Origin: Bacteroidales bacterium
Lineage (GTDB): Bacteria > Bacteroidota > Bacteroidia > Bacteroidales > P3
Assembly (NCBI GenBank): GCA_017550405.1
Contig: JAFZPH010000025.1
Coordinates: 1-64,000, forward strand
Reading direction: 5' to 3'
Length of the DNA stretch: 64,000 bases
A program made the position numbers and the translations under genes. Shown piece by piece: positions 27,255 to 35,225 of the stretch (position 1 is the stretch's first letter; every line of letters begins with the position of its first letter). Below the pieces are notes generated by a model, which did not search any database, was not told the DNA's origin, and saw only the letters and a program-made list of their open reading frames with translations.

Positions 27255-27746
27255 TTACATGTTGTGCGTGATGTTGACCTTGAAACTGAGCGGCGACCCA
27301 ATGCGGACGGGGTCGTAGCCGTCTAGATCCTGAATGATGAATGTCACCTTGCCTTTCTCCCATTCGAAACGTAGGTTCTCGGGTACGATGACGAGACTCT
27401 GTGTGCCATCATCGTTCTCGACAAAGACTTCGAGAGGATAGACGAAGGGCAGCGTGTTCCAGGCACCCAGGTTCTGGTCAACATTGTAGATGTTCCAAAC
27501 ATAGGCCTGAACAGTACCGTAGTCAAACACTTCGGCGGTGATGGCGGGGATGTCGACGGTGCAATAGTAGTAGTTCTGGCCGCCGGGCAGACGGGAACCT
27601 TCGTTGAATTGCCAATCACCGGGGTTGACGTTTACGCGGACGTTCTCCACTTGGGCACCATAGTTGTAGGAGACGTACTCTTTTGTGCATCCGGTGGCCA
27701 ACAGGGCCATGGCCACAAGGGGCAGGATAAATCTATTCATTTTCAT
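27255..27746 (-). CDS. Small secreted lipoprotein of unknown function
   Basis: 163 residues. N-terminal signal with a lipobox ending at C20 (LLATGC). The mature part is predicted all-beta and rich in aromatic residues; no catalytic motif is visible. Likely an outer-membrane-associated lipoprotein. It is transcribed alone from the element at 27795 and ends at a clean terminator. I do not recognise the family with confidence. Confidence 0.8.
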   Translation of the reverse strand: MKMNRFILPLVAMALLATGCTKEYVSYNYGAQVENVRVNVNPGDWQFNEGSRLPGGQNYYYCTVDIPAITAEVFDYGTVQAYVWNIYNVDQNLGAWNTLPFVYPLEVFVENDDGTQSLVIVPENLRFEWEKGKVTFIIQDLDGYDPVRIGSPLSFKVNITHNM

Positions 27747-27794
27747 TGTGTTGTTGTTTAAGGATTAATATTGTTCTCTATCTTTATCACAGTG

Positions 27795-27802
27795 CAAAAG
27801 TA
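27795..27802 (-). promoter_or_regulatory. Bacteroidota -7 promoter element of the lipoprotein gene
   Basis: On the minus strand TACTTTTG lies about 49 bp before the lipoprotein start codon. Confidence 0.55.
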
Positions 27803-27867
27803 GTGCTTTTTTTGATATAAAATTCCTGTCGGGTTACATATTTTTCCAACGGGAGGTAGGGGAAACA

Positions 27868-30309
27868 CTATTTCAACTGCACAACGGTGATGCCGTCGCC
27901 TCCCAGTTCGAGACGTTCCGAGCGGTAGGAACGCACATCGCGGTTGCCCTGCAGGTAGTCGCGGATAATCTGTTTCAGAATACCATAGCCCTTGCCATGA
28001 AGGATGCGAAGCTCTTTTTCGCTGAGCAGTTGGGCATCGTCGAGGAAGTGTTGGAGGTTCTCCAAGGCTTCGTCGGCGCGCTGGCCGCGGAGGTCGAGCG
28101 TGGGATTGAATGTTTTGCGCTTATCGTTGATGTCGTCGTAGATGGACTGGAATCGGCTGTTCTGCCGGCTGAGTTTGTCGACAGGGATATTGGTCTTCTT
28201 TGTTCCGGTGAGGCGGCTCAGGGGGATGGTCATCCTTATGCTGTTGCTCTCCACCACAGCCTTCTTCCCTTTCAACTCCACCACCTGTGCAAAGGTCTCC
28301 TGTCCGTCGATACGCACGATGCTTCCCACCGTGATGGGGGCATCGGTGGCATCGTCGACGTGCTTGCTTTTCGGTTTGGACGCAGCCTCGTCTGTGGGAA
28401 TGGCCTGTTGCGACTTGGCATGCTCTTCGTCGTGGCGTTCCTGGTCGAGAGCCAACCGTTCGGCCTCGGCTTTCATCTGCTGACGGGCCTGGAGGGTGCG
28501 TTCGCGCTCGGCATCGGCCTCCTTGATGGCGGCGATGGTCTGCTCCACCGTGCGATTGGCGTCGGCGATAATCTGCTGCGCCTCTTTGCGTGCGGCACTG
28601 AGGATGTCGTAGCGTTTGTCCTGCAACTGCTGGTTGAGCCGCTGGTACTTCTCCGTCACCTCGGCCAGAAAAGCGTCGGCCACATCCAGCTCGGTCTGCC
28701 GCCGGACAATCTCCTGCTTGTCGAGTTCCATCTGCTGGAGCTGGTGCTCGAAATCGAGCATCTGTCCACCCACTTTGCCCGCTGCGGCCTTCAATACATC
28801 GGCTGGGAACCCAATATTCTGGGCTATCTCGAAGGCAAAGGAGCTGCCCGGATGCCCGATGGAGAGACGGTAGAGGGGCTTCATCTGCACAGTGTCGAAC
28901 AGCATGGCGCCGTTGATGATACCGGGACAATGGTCAGCCATCAACTTCAGGTCGGCGAAATGGGTGGTCACCACCCCGAAGGCATGGCGACGATATAGCT
29001 CCTCCAGCAAGGCCTCGGCAATAGCGCATCCCGAGCGGGGCTCGGTGCCACCTCCCAGTTCGTCGAGCAGGAAGAGGGTATTGGCGTCGGCGGTCTCGAG
29101 CAGCTGCTTCATGTTCTGCAAGTGGGACGTGTAGGTGCTCAGGTCGTTGTCGATGGACTGCTGGTCGCCGATATCGATAAAGACGGAGTCGAAGATACCG
29201 AACTCCGAAGTCTCGCGACAAGGCACCAGCATGCCGCATTGCAGCATGTACTGTATCAAGCCCACCGCTTTAAGGCATACCGACTTGCCGCCGGCATTGG
29301 GGCCGGAGACAATCAGTATATGCGAATCGTCGTCGAGACTGATGTTGAAGGGCACCACATCGTCCTTGCGATTCAGATAGAGCAAGGGATGGCGGGCGTC
29401 GAGCCAGTTGATTTTTGTGATACTGTCGACGATGGGACGGCCGCAGCGCAGGGTGAGCGCCAACCGGGCTTTGGCACGTATGAAATCGATACGGGCCAGG
29501 AACCAATAGGCGTTGACCAACGCATCGAGCTGGGGACGCAGCAGGTCGGTAAAACGGGCAAGGATGCGGTGTATCTCACGCTGCTCGGCAAACTCTAGCT
29601 CGCGGAGGTCGTTGTTCAGCTCCACCACCTCCGAAGGCTCAAGGTAAGCCGTCTGCCGTGTGGCGGACTCGTCGTGGATAAGGCCTTTAATCTTGCGGCG
29701 GTGGGTATCGAGCATCGGGATCACCATGCGCCCATTGCGGATGGTCACCTCGGCACCCTCGGGAGCCCACCCCTCGCGCTTGGCGCGGGCCAGCTGGCGG
29801 TTTATCTGCACATCCACCTCATTCTGCTTACGGGCCATCTGGCGGCGTATCTCAAGCAGCTCGGGCGAGGCATTGTCGTATATCTCGCCTTTGTCGTCTA
29901 TAATCTTACTGATGGCCTTGGTAATGGCGGGGTCCAGCTCCACCCGTTTGGCCAGCTCGTACAGCAAAGGATAGCGCACAGGGTCGTCGCGGAGCAGAAA
30001 GCGGAGGCACTCGCCAATGGTGTGCAACGAGCTTCGCAGGTCGAACATCGCCTCCTGCTCTATTACCGTGTTCGCCACACGCAGACGCACCAGCTCGTCG
30101 GTCAAATCCATAAAGTCCTGCGAAGGGAAGGAATTCTCCAGCACAAGGATCTGGCGGAACTCCTCTGTCTGCTGCAGCTCGCGCACAACGCGGTCGTAGT
30201 TGCTGGAGAAAGCCATCTCTCCCACCATGCGCACAGCCAGACTGTTGGTACACTCCGCCGCTAGCAGCTCGCGTATCTTGGTAAAACCCAGTTTGTCTTC
30301 AATAGTCAT
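27868..30309 (-). CDS. mutS2: MutS2 endonuclease / ribosome-collision ATPase
   Basis: 813 residues with the MutS2 layout: clamp and core (1-320), ABC-type ATPase with Walker A GPNAGGKS (336-343) and downstream LLDELGGGTEP, a long coiled coil (about 510-650), and a C-terminal Smr domain (about 735-812) with LDLRG and HGKG. MutS2 suppresses homologous recombination in some bacteria and splits collided ribosomes in B. subtilis; which role applies here is unknown. It is last in the ribF-LRR-nitrilase-mutS2 run, 8 bp after the nitrilase gene. Confidence 0.96.
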   Translation of the reverse strand: MTIEDKLGFTKIRELLAAECTNSLAVRMVGEMAFSSNYDRVVRELQQTEEFRQILVLENSFPSQDFMDLTDELVRLRVANTVIEQEAMFDLRSSLHTIGECLRFLLRDDPVRYPLLYELAKRVELDPAITKAISKIIDDKGEIYDNASPELLEIRRQMARKQNEVDVQINRQLARAKREGWAPEGAEVTIRNGRMVIPMLDTHRRKIKGLIHDESATRQTAYLEPSEVVELNNDLRELEFAEQREIHRILARFTDLLRPQLDALVNAYWFLARIDFIRAKARLALTLRCGRPIVDSITKINWLDARHPLLYLNRKDDVVPFNISLDDDSHILIVSGPNAGGKSVCLKAVGLIQYMLQCGMLVPCRETSEFGIFDSVFIDIGDQQSIDNDLSTYTSHLQNMKQLLETADANTLFLLDELGGGTEPRSGCAIAEALLEELYRRHAFGVVTTHFADLKLMADHCPGIINGAMLFDTVQMKPLYRLSIGHPGSSFAFEIAQNIGFPADVLKAAAGKVGGQMLDFEHQLQQMELDKQEIVRRQTELDVADAFLAEVTEKYQRLNQQLQDKRYDILSAARKEAQQIIADANRTVEQTIAAIKEADAERERTLQARQQMKAEAERLALDQERHDEEHAKSQQAIPTDEAASKPKSKHVDDATDAPITVGSIVRIDGQETFAQVVELKGKKAVVESNSIRMTIPLSRLTGTKKTNIPVDKLSRQNSRFQSIYDDINDKRKTFNPTLDLRGQRADEALENLQHFLDDAQLLSEKELRILHGKGYGILKQIIRDYLQGNRDVRSYRSERLELGGDGITVVQLK

Positions 30310-30317
30310 AGTTGTAA

Positions 30318-31106
30318 TTAATCAAAATCAAGATAGAAGGGCCAGTGTTGGCGGAAAGCATCCAGTGCAGCGCTGGAGAGTGTGGCCTTCAAAACTGTCT
30401 GCTGGCCGTCGGCACCCGCAGCCATATCATGCCCCTTGTAGTCCACCACAGCGCTATACCCGGCATAGGGTATCCCCACGCCGTCGGTACCCACACGGTT
30501 CACCCCGGCCACATAGCAGAGATTCTCTATCGCCCTTGCCCGCAGCAGGGTGCTCCAAGCCTCGTGGCGCGAGGCCGGCCAGTTGGCGCACAGCAACAGC
30601 AAATCATAATCAAGTGGATTAGCATTTCGCAGCCATTTGGGGAAACGCAGATCGTAGCACACAGCGGGTTTAATCCGCCACCCGCACCACTCGAATATCT
30701 CACGGCGTGTGCCACGCTCCAGCTGCGACGCCTCGCTGCTCATGCGGAACGTGTGCCCTTTGTCGTAGTAGCCGTATGTACCGTCGGGTCTCACCCAGTG
30801 CAGCCTGTTGGCCACCTGACGGGGGCCACTGCCCGTTTTCACAGTCCACGTGCCCACAAACAGGGCGTCGTGGCACTGGGCCATGCGGTGGGCGAAACGG
30901 TAGGTCTCCCCTTCCGGCTCCTCGGCCATCGCGGCCATGTTGTCCGAAAAGCCCGTGGTGAACGTCTCGGGCACCACCAGGATGTCGGCATCCCTGCCCA
31001 ACGGGGCAAAGGCCTCCTCCACCAGACGGCGGTTCGCGTCGGGTTGCTCCCAAACAATGTCCTGCTGGAAACAGGCTATATTCAATGTCTCTTTCATAAA
31101 GTCCAA
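30318..31106 (-). CDS. Nitrilase-superfamily amidase (omega-amidase/YafV-like)
   Basis: 262 residues, carbon-nitrogen hydrolase fold. The catalytic triad is visible: E47 (VPETFTTGF), K116 (YYDKGHTF) and C150 (AVCYDLRFP). The closest pattern is the omega-amidase branch (NIT2/YafV), which repairs alpha-ketoglutaramate or alpha-ketosuccinamate formed by transaminases; the substrate is inferred. The start could also be the Met at codon 4. It lies in a tight operon, 7 bp after the LRR gene and 8 bp before mutS2. Confidence 0.9.
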   Translation of the reverse strand: MDFMKETLNIACFQQDIVWEQPDANRRLVEEAFAPLGRDADILVVPETFTTGFSDNMAAMAEEPEGETYRFAHRMAQCHDALFVGTWTVKTGSGPRQVANRLHWVRPDGTYGYYDKGHTFRMSSEASQLERGTRREIFEWCGWRIKPAVCYDLRFPKWLRNANPLDYDLLLLCANWPASRHEAWSTLLRARAIENLCYVAGVNRVGTDGVGIPYAGYSAVVDYKGHDMAAGADGQQTVLKATLSSAALDAFRQHWPFYLDFD

Positions 31107-31113
31107 AACTCAG

Positions 31114-31614
31114 TCAATCGGAACAATTGCATGCATAGTCCCACAACTTCTTTACCGACGGCAACAGCCGCTCGATGGCCTTCTGCTCGTCGAGCAGCAG
31201 ACGGCAGCTGCGCAGATCCAGCACCTGCAACGACCCGTCCAGCCTCTCAAACTCGTCGGGCAACCATGTCACCCTCGTATCCCACAGCACCAGCTCTTTC
31301 AGCTCCGTCATCGAGGCCATGGCGGCAGGCAGCGAGTCCAGCGGGTTGCGGCTCAGCTCCAGCCGTTCGAGGTGAGTCAGCAGTGCGATGCTGTCCGACA
31401 GCGACCTGATGCGGTTGCCCCGGAGGTCAAGCTCGCGCAGATTGGGCATGCCGTACACCTGTGGCGGCACCGACTTGAGCCGCTTGCCCCTCAGCCGCAG
31501 GACATACACCTGCGACGGGTCGTCGACCTCGGCCAGCGACTTGTACACCCTGTCGGGCTGTGCTGCAGCCAGCGCAGGCAACAAAACAAAAACCGCCAAC
31601 AGCCATCTATGCAT
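31114..31614 (-). CDS. Secreted leucine-rich-repeat protein
   Basis: 166 residues: signal peptide (1-19, ending AAAQ), then four or five LRR units of about 23 residues (for instance LRELDLRGNRIRSL, LERLELSRNPLDSL, LKELVLWDTRVTWL, LQVLDLRSC). A short cysteine-containing tail follows. Short LRR proteins bind other proteins, but the ligand is unknown. Placed between ribF (6-bp gap) and the nitrilase gene (7-bp gap), presumably one transcript. It does not carry a T9SS tail, so periplasmic location is likely. Confidence 0.87.
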   Translation of the reverse strand: MHRWLLAVFVLLPALAAAQPDRVYKSLAEVDDPSQVYVLRLRGKRLKSVPPQVYGMPNLRELDLRGNRIRSLSDSIALLTHLERLELSRNPLDSLPAAMASMTELKELVLWDTRVTWLPDEFERLDGSLQVLDLRSCRLLLDEQKAIERLLPSVKKLWDYACNCSD

Positions 31615-31620
31615 GGTATA

Positions 31621-32583
31621 TTATTTTTTCGTATTCCCTGCCTGCCCCCGTTGCAGCAACCGTCTGGCCGCCTCGCGGTCGGCGCGCAGCTGCTCCACAA
31701 GCGTGGGCACATTGTCGAACCGGCAGATGTCGCGCAACCTCGGACCGAACTCCACTGTGAGCGTGGTGTCGTACAGGTCACCCTCGAAATCGAAGATATT
31801 CACCTCGAAAACCGGCTTGTCAAGTCCAAAAGTGGGCTGGGCGCCGAAATTGGCCATCCCCTTCAGCCCCGCAGTACCGTCGGACAGGGTCACCCACACG
31901 GCATACACCCCGTCGGCGGGCCACACCTTCGTGGGGTCGGCCAGCGACACATTGGCCGTCGGGAACCCAAGCAGGCGTCCCAACTGGCGACCCTTCTCCA
32001 CCGTGCCCCACATCACGTAGCCACGACCCAGCATCGAGGCGGCACGGTCCGTCTGTCCCTGCTCCAACGCTTTGCGGATACGGGTGGAGCTCACCTCGCT
32101 GCCATGGTAGAACACAGCCTTGTCCACATGTATCGTCACGCCCTTCTCCTCAGCCAAGGCAGGCAAACGGTCGAAATCGTTCCGCCCGCGGCTACCGAAC
32201 ATATTGTCGAACCCCAGCACCAGTGCGCGGGCATTCAACCGCCCTACCAGCACCTGCTCGAAAAACTCACATGCCGACATCCCTGCCAACTGGGGTGTAA
32301 AAGGCAATTCCACCACCGTGTCCACACCGCATTGCGACAGCAGCCTGCCGCGCTCCTCGTTGGTGGTGATGCGGAAATGTGTGGCCACCCCTTCCGTCAG
32401 CACCTGACGGGGATGACGGTCGAATGTGACCACCACTGGGCGCAGCCCCTTTTCCTCTGCCACACGACCCAAAAGCGACAAAATATGGCGGTGCCCGACA
32501 TGCACACCATCGAACATACCCACAGTCACAACGCTTCCGCAGGCCGTTAACTCCTTAATATCTTCTAATTTATATATATTCAT
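31621..32583 (-). CDS. ribF: Bifunctional riboflavin kinase / FAD synthetase
   Basis: Makes FMN from riboflavin and FAD from FMN. 320 residues: N-terminal nucleotidyltransferase domain with GMFDGVHVGHRHIL (22-35; GxH-type loop) and C-terminal flavokinase domain with GFPTANV and the downstream VYAVWV strand. The start at 32583 (MNIYKLEDIK) is preferred over an upstream Met at 32622, because the -7 promoter element lies between them. It is the first gene of the four-gene operon. Confidence 0.95.
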   Translation of the reverse strand: MNIYKLEDIKELTACGSVVTVGMFDGVHVGHRHILSLLGRVAEEKGLRPVVVTFDRHPRQVLTEGVATHFRITTNEERGRLLSQCGVDTVVELPFTPQLAGMSACEFFEQVLVGRLNARALVLGFDNMFGSRGRNDFDRLPALAEEKGVTIHVDKAVFYHGSEVSSTRIRKALEQGQTDRAASMLGRGYVMWGTVEKGRQLGRLLGFPTANVSLADPTKVWPADGVYAVWVTLSDGTAGLKGMANFGAQPTFGLDKPVFEVNIFDFEGDLYDTTLTVEFGPRLRDICRFDNVPTLVEQLRADREAARRLLQRGQAGNTKK

Positions 32584-32602
32584 TAACAATCCAATAGTCA
32601 TG

Positions 32603-32610
32603 CAAAGGTA
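32603..32610 (-). promoter_or_regulatory. Bacteroidota -7 promoter element of the ribF operon
   Basis: On the minus strand TACCTTTG ends 20 bp before the ribF start at 32583, leaving a leader of roughly 10-15 nt and ruling out the upstream Met. There is no room for an FMN riboswitch, and none is seen. Confidence 0.65.
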
Positions 32611-32666
32611 CAAAGAAAGCACGAAACAGCGAAATTATTTTTTCCACCCCGCCAGCATGCAGATTC

Positions 32667-32743
32667 AACCCAAGCCGGTTGTCGGGGACCGAGAAACCGG
32701 TGAAAAATTCCGAACAGGAACAATCCACCGACCGATTTGGGGT
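32667..32743. repeat. Degenerate copy of the cctaatgaccgatttggg repeat family
   Basis: 'aacccaagccggttgtcggg' (from 32667) parallels 'acccaaatcggttgttgg' at 26966, and 'ccaccgaccgatttggggta' (32725-32743) parallels the family core. It is more diverged than the copies at 1-97 and 26691-27203. Confidence 0.55.
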
Positions 32744-32788
32744 AAAAGTATACCACAGAGGGTTCCACAGCCACTGCTGCAAAGAGAG

Positions 32789-32819
32789 GGAGGGCTCAGT
32801 CCGACAGACCGAGCCCTCC
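32789..32819 (-). terminator. Stem-loop beyond the relict sorting domain
   Basis: A 9-bp perfect stem GGAGGGCTC / GAGCCCTCC with an inner GTC/GAC extension lies 30 bp past the stop of the relict T9SS tail. On the minus strand it is followed by ctctctttg, a weak U-tract. Confidence 0.6.
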
Positions 32820-32849
32820 ATTGCATGTATTCCTCTTACAATTACCTCA

Positions 32850-33045
32850 TCACTCCAATATTAATCTCTGGGTCGAGTTTCCCTCGCTTGTGGCAAGGGT
32901 GACGAACAGGATTCCTTTGGGGAACAATGACAAATCTATGTTGCATCGGGAGGAGTGGGGAGGCAACTCCCTGCGCAGCACTTCACGGCCAGAGGCATCC
33001 GTCATTGTAAGCGCGCCGCCGGGGAACGGGTTTCCTTCCACATTA
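32850..33045 (-). pseudogene. Relict T9SS type A sorting domain, body of the protein missing
   Basis: The minus strand encodes NPFPGGALTMTDASGREVL, then LFPKGILFVTLATSE and a terminal QRLILE, the hallmarks of a T9SS C-terminal domain (compare NPARNSV/EGVYFIKVE/KLIIK in the C25 protease). The open frame runs back only to 33122 and offers no signal peptide or mature domain. It is therefore the tail of a lost gene or a detached remnant beside rpsP. It still has a stem-loop downstream. Confidence 0.75.
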
Positions 33046-33160
33046 CGCAAACAACCCGTCTTTATTGTGAACTTGTAATATTTTATTTTCAGGGGCACAA
33101 CGCAGAGCAAAAAAAATCCCAACGGAATGAAAAAAAAAGTGCCAACTCAAAAAAAGTTCG

Positions 33161-33168
33161 TATCTTTG
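33161..33168 (+). promoter_or_regulatory. Bacteroidota -7 promoter element of rpsP
   Basis: TATCTTTG, 54 bp before the rpsP start codon, follows a long A-rich tract. The leader is A/T-rich, typical of highly translated Bacteroidota genes. Confidence 0.65.
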
Positions 33169-33221
33169 CACTTCGAAACAACAAACAATTATTTTAATAA
33201 CAATTTAAACATCAAACAATT

Positions 33222-33767
33222 ATGCCTACAAGAATCAGATTACAGCGTCATGGTAAAAAGAATCAACCTTTCTATCATATCGTTGTTGCGGACGGTCGTG
33301 TACCCCGGGATGGTAAATTTATTGAGAAATTAGGCACCTACAATCCCCTGACCAACCCTGCCACCATCGAACTCAATGTTGAACGTGCCACCGAGTGGAT
33401 CGGCATGGGTGCCCAGCCCAGCGACACCGCCCGTCGCATCCTCTCCTACAAAGGCGTCCTCCTCAAGCACCACCTGCAGGTCGGTGTGAACAAAGGTGCC
33501 ATCAGCCAGGAGCAGGCCGACGTGAAGTTCAACGAGTGGCTGAAAGCCAAGGAGAACAAAATCGCCAATGCCAAGAGCGAGAACGAGAACAAACTCCGCA
33601 ACGTGAAGAAAGAGCGCCTCGAGGCTGAGAAACAGCACAACGAGAACGTTGCCGCCGCCGTTGCCGCCAAGCGTAAAGCCGCCGCCGAAGCCGAGGCTGC
33701 CGCCAAGGCCGAAGCCGAAGCCGCCAACGACGCCCCCGCCGCCGAGGAAGCCCCCGCTGCCGAGTAA
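33222..33767 (+). CDS. rpsP: 30S ribosomal protein S16 with C-terminal extension
   Basis: Residues 1-85 are the universal S16 core (MPTRIRLQRHGKKNQPFYHI), which binds 16S rRNA and assists 30S assembly. Residues about 100-181 form a Lys/Glu/Ala-rich helical tail ending in an Ala/Glu/Pro repeat. The total, 181, is about twice the E. coli S16 length but usual for Bacteroidota. rimM follows, as in many bacteria, though a terminator stands between them here. Confidence 0.97.
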   Translation: MPTRIRLQRHGKKNQPFYHIVVADGRVPRDGKFIEKLGTYNPLTNPATIELNVERATEWIGMGAQPSDTARRILSYKGVLLKHHLQVGVNKGAISQEQADVKFNEWLKAKENKIANAKSENENKLRNVKKERLEAEKQHNENVAAAVAAKRKAAAEAEAAAKAEAEAANDAPAAEEAPAAE

Positions 33768-33786
33768 TCAACCCGAACAAATGGTT

Positions 33787-33820
33787 AAAGCGTGTTCGAC
33801 AACAAGGACACGCTTTTTTT
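33787..33820 (+). terminator. Intrinsic terminator between rpsP and rimM
   Basis: AAAGCGTGTTC and GGACACGCTTT form the stem (core GCGTGT 33790-33795 with ACACGC 33808-33813), followed by seven T. It probably cuts most transcripts before rimM, letting S16 be made in excess. Confidence 0.85.
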
Positions 33821-33864
33821 ATCCACCCCCACCACAATCCACCCCACCAAAGACAACCCGCGCC

Positions 33865-34389
33865 ATGACAACAGAAGAATGCTACCGACTGGGAAACATC
33901 ACCAAACCCTTCGGATACAAAGGCCAGATGGTCTTTTACCTCGATGTCGACACCCCCGACAACTACGCCGACCTCGACTCCGCGTTCGTCGAAGTGAAAG
34001 GGGCACTCGTCCCCTACTTCTTCCACATCGACAGCATCAACGGCAACAAAGCCGTCGTCACCTTCGAGGACCTCACCCCCGACCAGGCTCACGCCCTCGC
34101 CGGACACGACCTCTACCTCCCCCTCGACCTGCTGCCCAAACTTACGGGCAACCAATTCTACTTCCACGAAGTGGTAGGGTTCAAGGTAAACGACACGGAA
34201 AAGGGCGACATAGGCGTTATTAAAAGCATCATAGAATACCCCTCGCAGCCCATCTTCCAAATCATGAATGGAGACAAAGAGATACTCATTCCGGTGGTCG
34301 ACCCCGTCATAAAAAAGGTGGACCGCGACCAACGCACCATCTTTATCGATGCTCCCAAAGGGCTGATAGACCTGTATTTAGAAAATTAA
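33865..34389 (+). CDS. rimM: Ribosome maturation factor RimM
   Basis: Assists late 30S assembly near the 16S rRNA 3' domain and binds S19. 174 residues from MTTEECYRLG: N-terminal RimM beta-barrel (LGNITKPFGYKGQMVF) and C-terminal PRC barrel (about 95-170, GFKVNDTEKGDIGVI ... VVDPVIKKVD). The start at 33865 is chosen because the frame upstream runs into rpsP and the terminator. No separate promoter was identified, so read-through from rpsP is probable. Confidence 0.95.
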   Translation: MTTEECYRLGNITKPFGYKGQMVFYLDVDTPDNYADLDSAFVEVKGALVPYFFHIDSINGNKAVVTFEDLTPDQAHALAGHDLYLPLDLLPKLTGNQFYFHEVVGFKVNDTEKGDIGVIKSIIEYPSQPIFQIMNGDKEILIPVVDPVIKKVDRDQRTIFIDAPKGLIDLYLEN

Positions 34390-34409
34390 TAACAGCATGT
34401 TAATATCTT

Positions 34410-34443
34410 TTTGTCTCTAATTGCGAAAGTATATGTACTTTTG
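34410..34443 (+). promoter_or_regulatory. Bacteroidota-type promoter of the DksA-like gene
   Basis: TTTG (34410-34413) and TACTTTTG (34436-34443) are separated by 22 bp, close to the Bacteroidota -33/-7 arrangement. The start codon is 46 bp downstream. Confidence 0.6.
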
Positions 34444-34489
34444 CATCATGGAACAAAGTGTGAAACCCGTACGATAATATTGACGCTTT

Positions 34490-34891
34490 ATGGAGAAAAA
34501 AGAACCCACACCCGAAAAAACTTGCTATTCGGCAGAAGAACTGCAATTCTTTAAAGAATTGATACTAAAGAAACGCGAAGAGGCCATCAAAAGCCTTGAG
34601 CTGCTGAACGAAGCCGTTGCCGGAAGCCAGAACGACGCCTCGGACACCGCCCCCACCTTCAAGACCCTTGAAGAAGGAAGCAACGTCCTGTCGAAAGAGG
34701 AAAACTCGCGCCTGGCCGCCCGACAGCAGAAATTCATCAAAGACCTCGATGCCGCCCTCATCCGTATAGAGAACAAAACCTACGGCATCTGCCGCGTTAC
34801 CGGCAAACTTATTCCCAAAGAGCGCCTCATGATTGTGCCCCATGCCACCATGACCATCGAGGCCAAAATGCAGGAAAAGAAAAGGCGGTAA
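34490..34891 (+). CDS. TraR/DksA-family protein, zinc-finger cysteines missing
   Basis: 133 residues: N-terminal coiled coil (about 15-85) and a C-terminal region that keeps the DksA pattern YGICRVTGKLIPKERL, but with one cysteine where DksA has a four-cysteine finger. This cysteine-poor form is frequent in Bacteroidota. DksA binds the RNA polymerase secondary channel and works with ppGpp; whether this relative does so is unproven. It has its own promoter and a strong terminator. Confidence 0.9.
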   Translation: MEKKEPTPEKTCYSAEELQFFKELILKKREEAIKSLELLNEAVAGSQNDASDTAPTFKTLEEGSNVLSKEENSRLAARQQKFIKDLDAALIRIENKTYGICRVTGKLIPKERLMIVPHATMTIEAKMQEKKRR

Positions 34892-34916
34892 ACCCGCTTG
34901 TATCCTCCTTTTTTCT

Positions 34917-34950
34917 GACAGGCAAGTCCCTCTACTTGCCTGTCTTTTTT
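34917..34950 (+). terminator. Intrinsic terminator of the DksA-like gene
   Basis: A perfect 10-bp stem (GACAGGCAAG / CTTGCCTGTC) with an 8-base loop and six T. Confidence 0.95.
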
Positions 34951-35018
34951 CATCCCCGGCATCACCTCCGCCAAAGCCCCCTTCCCCCACCCTTGGCCCC
35001 GTTCACTGCCCAGCACTA

Positions 35019-35127
35019 GCGCCCTTCAATCCAGCATCATCACAGCATCGTTACAGCATCGTTATCCGTCGCCATAACGGAAAACGAGGGAGGAACGACC
35101 CTTTATCAATCCTGTATTGAAGGGCGC
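35019..35127. repeat. 109-bp element bounded by 16-bp inverted repeats
   Basis: GCGCCCTTCAATCCAG (35019-35034) and CTGTATTGAAGGGCGC (35112-35127) are inverted repeats with one mismatch. Between them lie two direct copies of 'cagcatcgtta' and a hairpin CGTTAT / ATAACG. It sits in a 334-bp gene-free gap (34892-35225) between convergent genes. It resembles a miniature inverted-repeat element; no flanking target duplication is evident, and the remainder of the gap shows nothing else. Confidence 0.6.
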
Positions 35128-35225
35128 AACAAGCTTCCCGCAACACCCGCCAAGGGGCATGCAGGCAGTCAAGTCCACTTACAAACTATCTATTACAAAG
35201 AGCCAGCGTTATTCGAGGAATGACC

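Noticed and set aside
32584..32620. FMN or other riboswitch upstream of ribF
   Set aside because: The leader after the promoter element is only about 10-15 nt, too short for any riboswitch.
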